DNA from: Salvator merianae | Lineage: Eukaryota; Chordata; Lepidosauria; Squamata; Teiidae | Assembly (NCBI GenBank): GCA_003586115.2 | Contig: QVOM02000112.1 | Coordinates: forward strand, 47,050,743-47,114,742 | Direction of reading: 5' to 3' | DNA length: 64,000 bases | Part shown: positions 57,009 to 64,000 of the stretch, piece by piece | How positions within the stretch are numbered: the first letter of the stretch is position 1 | Layout of the letters: each line of letters starts with the position of its first letter | Notes under the pieces: model-generated | Databases searched by the model: none | Seen by the model: the letters and a program-made list of their open reading frames with translations, nothing else | Told to the model about the DNA's origin: nothing | Position numbers and translations under genes: made by a program

Positions 57009-57315
57009 GGCTCCATAGAGACAGGATATAAAACCTGGGATTGCCATGTGTTTGTGGCAATCCCAACATAGCCCCAGGATACTGGAGTGATATCCCACAA
57101 TAATGTCACTGTAGGAAAATCAACTCTCAACTCAGATTTTTTAAAAAAGCAAAAGGACTTACCTGTTCTGGATATTTACTCGCACCATCTGTCATTTTGG
57201 AAATGGACACTGCACATGTGTGGACCCAAGTCATTTAAAATGGTGGCCATGCATGCACACAGGGCAGCAATTACACACTTCTGGGAATTTAATACCCAAA
57301 TGTATTCCTCATCCA
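57009..57315 (-). mobile_element. CATCCAGA-family MITE (copy 3), truncated, antisense
   Basis: It begins GGCTCCATAGAGACAGG, corresponding to the inverted right end of copy 2. It contains 'tttgtggcaatcccaacata', the reverse complement of the copy 1/2 block 'ggggttgccacagata'. Homology persists to 'ttaatacccaaatg' near 57300, then meets antisense L2 sequence without a clear terminal repeat. Confidence 0.65.
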
Positions 57316-57320
57316 GACCA

Positions 57321-58188
57321 GGTAAGTCCTTTTGTTTGCCCCATGTAGAGTGCATTATAGTAGTCTAATCTGGAGGTTATCAGAGTGAGGATCACCATGT
57401 TCAGGTTGTCCCCATCCAAGAAAAGTTGAAGCTGGTGAACCAATCAGAAATGGAGATAAGCACTCCTAGCTACTTCTGTCACAAACAGTGATGAAACAAG
57501 GAGCACCCCAGATCACATCCCTGTAACTTCTGGAGTAAAACAACAGGACCCCATGACACAGAATACTTCTATTTTGCCTGGATTCAGTTTCAATTTATTG
57601 GTCCCCATCCAGCCCATTATTGGCTCCAGGAACCTGTCAAGCGCTTCAACCACATCTCCTGATTCAGATGGCACAGAGAGATAGAGCCGGGTGTCATCGG
57701 CATATTGATGACATCTCACTCCAGAACTCCTGATGACCTCTCTCAGTGGCTTCTTACAGATATTAAAGAGCATGGGAGAGAAGATGGACCCCTGAAGAAC
57801 CCCACAAATTATTTCCCAGGATGTCGAGCAAGAATCTCCCACAACCACTCCCTGGCATCATCCTTGGAGATAAGAGTGGAACCACTGCAACACAATGCCT
57901 CCAACACCCAGATTCTGTAATCTTTCCAGAAACTTACCATGGGCAATGGTATCAAAAACTGCCAAGAGATCCAGGAGAACCAACAGGATTGTACTACCCC
58001 TGTCTCTCTCTCCTGGAGAAGGTTATCAACCAGAGTGACCAAGGTGAATTTTGTGCCATAACTAGGCCTGAAGCCAGATTGAAATGGCTCTAGATAATCA
58101 GCTCCTTCAAGCATGCCTGCAGTTGAACAGCCATGATCCTCTCCAATACCTTGCCCAAAAAGGACATGTTAACCACCAGACAATAGTT
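57321..58188 (-). mobile_element. L2-clade LINE, reverse transcriptase part (antisense)
   Basis: On the minus strand it has GADYLEPFQSGFRP (58108-58070), FVTL-x-DNLLQER, a degraded FDTI-like region, GVLQGSIFSPMLFNI (about 57812-57768), VRCHQYADDTRLYLS with intact YADD (57720-57685), then WMGTNKLKLNPGKIEVF and a LDYYNALYMG remnant near 57370. Frames are broken by stops and shifts. It is the same family as 46306-49187 but more diverged and lacks the 3' tail. Confidence 0.88.
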
Positions 58189-58495
58189 CTGGAGGCACGG
58201 TGGCACAGAAGGCTAAGGCACTGATCTTTCAATAGGAGGATCGAAGTTCAAGGCCCCTGTCTGCTGTGTAGAGGGGATGAGCGCCCTCTACTGGCCTCTA
58301 GCTCCTGCCAACCTAGCTGTTCGAAAGCAAGTAATTGCAAGTAGATAAACAGGGAGCATTACATTGTGTGATGCGGAAGATAGATAGATGTAAGCCTTCG
58401 GGGGAAAAAATAACCTTGTAAGCTGCTTTGAGTCAGCTTCGGCCGAGAAAAGCGGGGTATAAAAACCAAGTTCTTCTTCTTCTTCTTTTCTCTAA
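58189..58495 (+). mobile_element. tRNA-derived SINE inserted in L2
   Basis: The head 'ggcacggtggcacagaaggc' contains an A box, and 'aggatcgaagttcaaggccc' the B-box region. The middle has 'tgcaagtagataaacaggga', familiar from squamate SINEs. The tail 'taagctgctttgagtcagct' with 'aaaagcggggtataaaaacc' is LINE-like, ending in (TTC)n. It is fairly intact, so it is younger than its L2 host. No exact target duplication was found. Confidence 0.8.
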
Positions 58496-58978
58496 CAGCT
58501 GCAGCTGTATTCATCAAGCATTCACTACTCCCTGGACCCACCCAGTCATACCCTACCAGCTAGCTTTTATCAGCTAAGAAAGGCAAGGATCTAGAGGGCA
58601 TGTAGTTGACTGAACCCCAGCAAGTAGCTTGTCCACATCCTCAGGACACAGTAATTGAAAGTGATCAAAATAACTGAATCAGACAGTTCTCTGGACACTT
58701 CCTCTGTACTGTTCACAACTGTGGCATCCAATCCCCCACGAATGTGAGTGACTTTGCCTCAAAGTGTCTTGCAAATTTGTCACAGCAGATGTTACATAGC
58801 TATCACCCTTCCTCCTTGGGCTTGAACTTATAAGGCCATTCACCACACAGAAGAGCTCTGCTGGATGGCTACTTGAGGACACAATGATGGAGAAATAAGT
58901 CCTTTTCTCCTCCATCACTACCACATGGTAGGCATGATAATACACTCCGAATAGCACTACCTTACAAACATATACATT
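58496..58978 (-). mobile_element. L2-clade LINE, region upstream of reverse transcriptase (antisense)
   Basis: On the minus strand 58957-58830 gives an AYFSAS-like VVMEEKRTYFSIIVSSSSHPAELFCVVNGL block matching VKKAYFSASITSASSRPAEL of the 46 kb L2. Near 58590-58530 'tagctgataaaagctagctg' and 'gtgggtccagggagtagtga' match the pre-RT region of the L2 at 39350. It continues across the SINE into the reverse transcriptase, with about 55 bp missing at the insertion point. Confidence 0.8.
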
Positions 58979-61035
58979 TCAATCACTCTCTTTTGTTTCA
59001 GATTTGTATTGTACATCTCATTTCTTGAGAAACATTTCATTGTGGGAAAATTTCTTCCTCACCCTTCTGCTGGAAATTTTGCCTAGATCCCCTGCCCAAC
59101 GAAAAACTTTGTTTCTCAAATACTCTTAATGTCTCCAACACTAACTCTTAAAGATCTGAAAGAGCAACCAGACACCCCTTGAAAAAAATCATTCCTGGAG
59201 GAAAACAAAATCAACCAGATTTCCCAGCCACATAATAAAAGCACCACATTGATCAACAAAATGGTTGCAGTAAACCTGCTGTTTTGGCCAGATTCCAGCA
59301 TTCATTCAGCTGCAGCTCCTGTCAGTCATTCCCCGGAAATGGTTGCCATAGTGTGACCAGTTGCTGTTCCCACCACTCCCACCTCTGCAGTTTGTGGAAC
59401 TTCCTCTAGCAACACTTTTCATCCCACAGTTAGCTGTGCTTCTCACCACCCACCTATTGGACTTCTTGAATTCTGAAATTCCAAAATGACAGAGAACAAG
59501 AAGAACAAAATATTTTGTTATCATTCTTCTCTCTCCCATTTAAACATTATTTTTTATTATTATTAATTTTCACAGCTTGCAGTTCCTGCTATTGTAATGG
59601 CACAAGTAAAACACAAAATCATGAGTTTTCTGGCTCCCACAGCTCAGGAAATAAGGGATTTCAAAATTACGAATAAGAGCACAAGACATCACAGCACACC
59701 CTCCCCCAGGGATGGGAACACCCTACCCATTGATTACACCAGTTTGACTGCTAATATGGCTTTTAGAAAAAGGTTGGCTTCAGTGTTGGAAATCCCACCC
59801 TTCAGTCTGGGTGACCTTTCCAGAACTTGAAGTCAGGAGTAAGTCAAATGCTGCTAATTTATGTTTGCTGGGTAAGGACCAAGGTCGATCAGAAGTCAAC
59901 CCTTTTACAGCACCAGTTTGCAGCCTGAAAGAGCTTTCTCTGAGAATCTCGTTAACCTTTTGCATACCAGGTTCTATCATTTCAAAAAGCCACACATTTC
60001 TCTTTTGAATGCAGGCATTACAAAAATCACATCCTGAAGCCCTCATACTACAAATAGCAAAGGACCAAATTTCTGAAGATGTAGAACTTCTGTTCTCAGA
60101 ACTGTAACACTTCCAGCTTTCTGTGTATATTCACAAACATCCTGTATTACACAAAACCATCGTGCAACCAAGGTTTTTTTTAAAGAAAGGAATATATTTT
60201 CAAGGCTCCACTGACAGGGTTCCTAAGTCGTTATCCAAAGTTTATTCACAGACAAAAGAAACTTAAAGCATAGAAATGTATTTAACAGGCAGAAACAGAT
60301 CAGAACTTTGCAGAGGAGAGCAATGACTCCTCCTTGTTCTAGGAATGTGAAATTGGCAGGTATACAGGATCTTTCCTCTTTCCATTTGATACCGATTTAA
60401 AGAAATGATAGCCAATACATAGCTCATTTGAACGCTCTACGCAGTCACCAAATAAAGGTACAGAACTTTACAAACATCTTGCAATTAAAGATGAGACTAG
60501 ATGCCTACAGCAAGTGCTTATTTGGCCTCAATAGTCAACAAAGACACAAGAGGAAAAAGAACTTTAGGAAAAGGAGCAATTGGGAAGTTATTCTGTCCTG
60601 CCTTTAGCCAGACCGTAACGTAATTGTGTGGTTAGTAATTGTCATCGTGCTCTAGCCTGATGAACAAAATGTACAACTCTTCTCAGAAATCATCTCTGGT
60701 TTGGAGAGAATCACTTACATTTGCATTGTTATGATAATACAGAGTTACTTCTGAATCTCTCCATTTTTGTCGTTATGTGATAAGGGAATCACAGCAAGTA
60801 ACAAAGAAAGAAAAGTAATTATTTTAGCTTATCTGTCTTTATTGGCAAGTTTGGATTGTTTGTTTCTGTCCTAAATAAGGAGCATCAACGTCTTTACTGA
60901 CACTCTGTCCCCATTATCTTTGATTTTTTAAAAAATAAATTAATGCAAAGTTGCCATCATAAGGAACTTTCGAGAAGAAAGGACACATCACACTGGGATA
61001 CTGATCACAACAGGAAGAAAGTACCTCTTTACGTC
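58979..61035. other. no recognised feature
   Basis: Nothing could be assigned; open frames are short and domain-free. Confidence 0.35.
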
Positions 61036-61137
61036 TGTTGCAGCATCCAGACATGGTTTACTTATTCCACTATATTTGGGTATTCCGGAATATCTAAATA
61101 TAGGAGAATAAATAAATGACGTCTGGATGCAGCCTGT
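61036..61137. mobile_element. 96 bp palindromic MITE, CATCCAGA family, TGT flanks
   Basis: The element spans 61039-61134. The ends TGCAGCATCCAGAC and, inverted, GGCTGCATCCAGAC match at 11-12 of 14 positions. TGT is repeated on both sides. The interior 'tatatttgggtattcc' and its inverted partner make almost the whole element a hairpin. It shares its core with 56851-56987. Confidence 0.85.
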
Positions 61138-62692
61138 GCCTAAATAATCACTTGTGCTGGGAAATGTTTCTGCCTCCTTCAAAATCCACAACTTTCATAC
61201 CTGGGAGAAGACCATGACAGAAAGCCCTGCAAATATTGAGGCAGATTTGGTTGGAACCTGGTCTTGAGCCCTTCCACTTTGGTTCTGCCTCTGTGGCAAG
61301 TTCTGATCAGGACTGAAGTAGCACTTGGGAGTCATCAAAGAGTACAGGAGCCTGTCAGCAAGAATAATGAAAATAAATGCCAAGAATAAGAACAGTCAGT
61401 AGCACTCTAGTGGCAGAGCAGGAAAAAGAACTCTGACAGCACCTTGTCCTGCTCTTCCACCATCAAAAATAGGATGGCCCCAGAGCCATTTCTTAAAACA
61501 GCCCCAGGTGGAAACATCGATGCTGCAAAATGAAAGTTCCCCAGCTTTGATGTTGATGCTGTTGCAGGTGGGGAAGGATTGTACAAACAGCATGCTTCCC
61601 CCTCTAAGTGTCAGAACAGTGAGGATGAACTTTTCTTTATGTGGGCAATGAGAATGAACATTTCTTTATGTAGGCAAAAAGGGGAGTTATCACATAGATG
61701 TAAGAATAAAAGCTGATTCTTTGCTCAGAAATGAGACAACAGTAGTTTTTTAAAAAAACAAAAACTAAAGTTGGATGAAAGAGGAAAAAAATTGAAGGGA
61801 AAAAAAGTTTGTTTCTGGTTCTAATTGTCCACCTCAAACAGAAGCAGCTGTGGCCATTCATCATGTCTGCCAAGGGAAACAATCTGGACTGAGAAGGGAA
61901 AAATTATTTGGGAAAAGAGAGTTCTTATGGCCATAGCAGATGGAATAACAAGCCCTTAACTTCTACCAAAAACTGAACCTTGCACTGTCTTCTTGGCTAA
62001 CACACAACAAATTACAATATGTATCATGCTCTAAGATGTAGAATGGTATTTCCTAGATGCTGGGAAGCTTAGGACGGCCTGTCTAGATCAGTAGTAGCCA
62101 ACTCTCATGAGCATGGCCATTTGGCAAGGATGATGAGATACAGGATGTACAAAGACTGTGAACCTGAAGAGCTCCAATGTCCAATGACACTTGAGGGCCA
62201 CAAGAGAACATTGGTTTTAATTTGCAGCTGATGAAACAGTATCCCTGAGGTCCCAAACACAGAGTCCATGGATGCATCATTTGCACATCCATTTAAAGAT
62301 TAGAGCAAACACAATATTCCCACAGGGGCCCAATTCCAGTCACCATAAGAAACAGGACTGAACAATTAACAGTGCTATGTGCAGGATGCTCTGTCAATGT
62401 CCTCAGTCCCTTTGTCTCCATTTATGACACTGTGCAGACAAAAATATCCCCAGGATCCCCTTCAAGGTCTTCTTGTGCCAGCACACTAAATGGCTACACC
62501 TTCTCACCCAACATCCAAGGAGAGCAGCTTCCATCACAATGGTGTCCACAAAAAGCAGGGAAAGGCACCAGATGCCTAACACTCAGTTTACAAGCCAATC
62601 TCCCATAATTTACTAGTTCAGAGGTTCCAGCTGCCTGGAAATCTCCCAGAAAAAGTCCTGAATTTCTCCCAAGAAATTCTCCCTGGCTTTCA
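61138..62692. other. no recognised feature
   Basis: Nothing recognised by eye. Confidence 0.35.
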
Positions 62693-62900
62693 TGCTATAT
62701 TTACACACAGTAAAAAAAAAGCAGCTTAGAGATGTTTGGCAGGCAGGATTGTTCATATACCAGTCTGCTCCTCCCCCTTCTCATGAACATTTTAGGCTAG
62801 AAAAGGTGGATGAGAGAGATGGGATGAGAACACAAATGCCACACACTACCATCTCTAAGGCAATTCTGAATTTTTGTTGTTGTTACATGTGAACACAGCC
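62693..62900. mobile_element. MITE, GGCTGTGTTCA family (copy 6)
   Basis: The right end, inverted, is GGCTGTGTTCACATG. The left end is decayed to TGCTATATTTACACA followed by 'aaaaagcagcttagagatg'. The body has 'tgaacattttaggctagaaa' as in the other copies. Confidence 0.75.
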
Positions 62901-63404
62901 TTGGAATGACCTGGGAAAAGGGGTTCCAAACTCATAGCAAAAGAGGAGGTCTGAAAATAAATTAGGTGGCATTTATATCAGCTAGAAAGCCCTAGAATCT
63001 GCAGTACTTTCTTCCCAAATATTTTAACAGGTAACAGTGTGCTGTCCTTTACACTAGCATGTTAGGACAAAAACAGCTATAGAAACAAAATGCTCAAAAC
63101 CTGGGAAATGCTAGTTTTACAAGTTCGTGGGAAACCTAGTTTCTGGCCCTTTGTGAAATTTTCTCAACCATTAAATCTAACGGAGATCCCATGGAGAAGA
63201 AACAGCAAGTAGTCTTGTAATTAAGGATGCTATCTTAAAATATATGCATTATAGAGCACTGCTAAGGTTGCAGGCAATTTTGATTCTGGCATTTACTAAT
63301 TTTCTAATAGAAGGCTTTCCAGTCAAAGACTATACATTAAAAAAGTGTATATATATCACCACTCTCCCCATTAGGTAGCAATAAGAGCTGAGCTCAAAGT
63401 CTTA
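62901..63404. other. no recognised feature
   Basis: Nothing recognised by eye; a short (TA)n run lies near 63347-63355. Confidence 0.3.
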
Positions 63405-63886
63405 GGTTGTTTCTGTACTCCTTGGTATTCTGGACAAGAATAAGCCTAGAACGGGCCAGGGCTCTACCATCCTAGTGTTGACCAGCAAAGGTCTTGTCCC
63501 CCCTTGCTATGGCCTATCTGCTCTGGAATAGGCCATGCTGTGGGATAAGGTGCCAAAATTGTACCCTATCCAGGTCCACCAACAGACCTCTGTAAAGACC
63601 TCTTCTGATATACTGAACCGTTAGGGCGAGTATACCACGGGGAACTCTTTTCAGCAGCACTCCAGGAAGCACTGCTTGCAATGGTGGCAGAAGTGACACA
63701 CTCTCATTTTCCTTCCCAGCCTTTGAAGGCTCAGCACTGCCTCTAAGGATGGAGCAGAACAGATCCTCCAAATGTGGAAGCTCTATCCTGCTCTAGTGGC
63801 AACCTGTAGTCCCAGTCAGGTTGTTTATTCCAGAACAGGGCATCCTTCTCTATCCCAGAGCAAGCAGGAGGGGTGTGGAAAAGGCC
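63405..63886. mobile_element. MITE related to 37132-37542
   Basis: The left end GGTTGTTTCTGTACTCC and inverted right end GGCCTTTTCCACACCCC are diverged copies of one terminal repeat. Internal blocks 'agcactccaggaagcac' and 'gagtataccacggggaac' match 37330-37380. The flanks TTA and TAA do not form an exact direct repeat. Confidence 0.6.
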
Positions 63887-64000
63887 TAATATCCCCACTA
63901 TTCCATGAATTACAAGGAAAGGAAATCAGTTCCTATAAAGTGAGAAAAGAACAACATGGATTGTTGAACAATAGCACTGGCTTCATCCCTGCTGGAATTG

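Noticed and set aside
1..64000. CRISPR array, operons, bacterial regulatory sites or endogenous retrovirus
   Set aside because: The sequence is vertebrate-like with LINEs, SINEs and MITEs; the tandem repeats lack spacer structure and no LTR pair or retroviral gene motif was seen.

Overview
The window looks like a gene-poor stretch of a vertebrate nuclear genome, most probably a squamate reptile (lizard, possibly a gecko). I found no convincing host protein-coding exon, tRNA gene, rRNA gene or other functional RNA gene. The squamate call is an inference from memory of repeat types: co-occurring L2, CR1, L1 and an R4-like LINE, MIR-like and other tRNA-derived SINEs with LINE-like tails, tetranucleotide (GATA)n/(TCTA)n arrays, and many short non-autonomous DNA transposons. 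Species was not determined, and no database search was possible.

Layout. 1-2650: a decayed L1 ORF2 with two overlapping C-terminal pieces, an L2-like 3' tail and a TATC microsatellite. 4.4-15.9 kb: short inverted-repeat DNA elements, a CR1 piece, an L2 3' end, SINE pieces, a GGGAA/GGGCA array and a 500 bp G-rich degenerate repeat. 17.1-19.2 kb: a Harbinger-like element containing a 200-N gap, with the same 580 bp on both sides (probable false duplication). 20.8-21.9 kb: a CpG-rich hAT-like element with a perfect 8 bp target duplication. 23.1-24.5 kb: a second copy of the 17 kb element. 25.7-26.1 kb: a CR1 piece joined to a 150 bp polypyrimidine tract. 27.4-30.5 kb: a degenerate minisatellite and small repeats. 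35.9-39.9 kb: several DNA-element copies, a short hAT-like element and an internally deleted L2. 42.9 kb: a CR1 3' end. 44.9 kb: a foldback. 46.2-49.2 kb: the best-preserved element, an L2 with endonuclease and reverse transcriptase domains broken by stops and a frameshift. 49.9-53.8 kb: a DNA element flanked by TTA, a MIR-like SINE, then an antisense LINE interrupted by a third copy of the 17 kb element. 56.1-59.0 kb: a Tigger transposase relic hit by two small DNA elements, then an antisense L2 carrying a SINE. 61-63.9 kb: three more small DNA elements.

The common theme is nested transposition. Several short elements have GG-rich terminal inverted repeats and are flanked by matching 3 bp direct repeats (TAA, TTA, TGA, TTT, TGT, TTG). 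That is the pattern of PIF/Harbinger-type insertion, while two others have 8 bp duplications of hAT type. No element here encodes an intact transposase or reverse transcriptase, so none appears autonomous. Long stretches listed as 'no recognised feature' were read by eye only; old repeats in them will have been missed.
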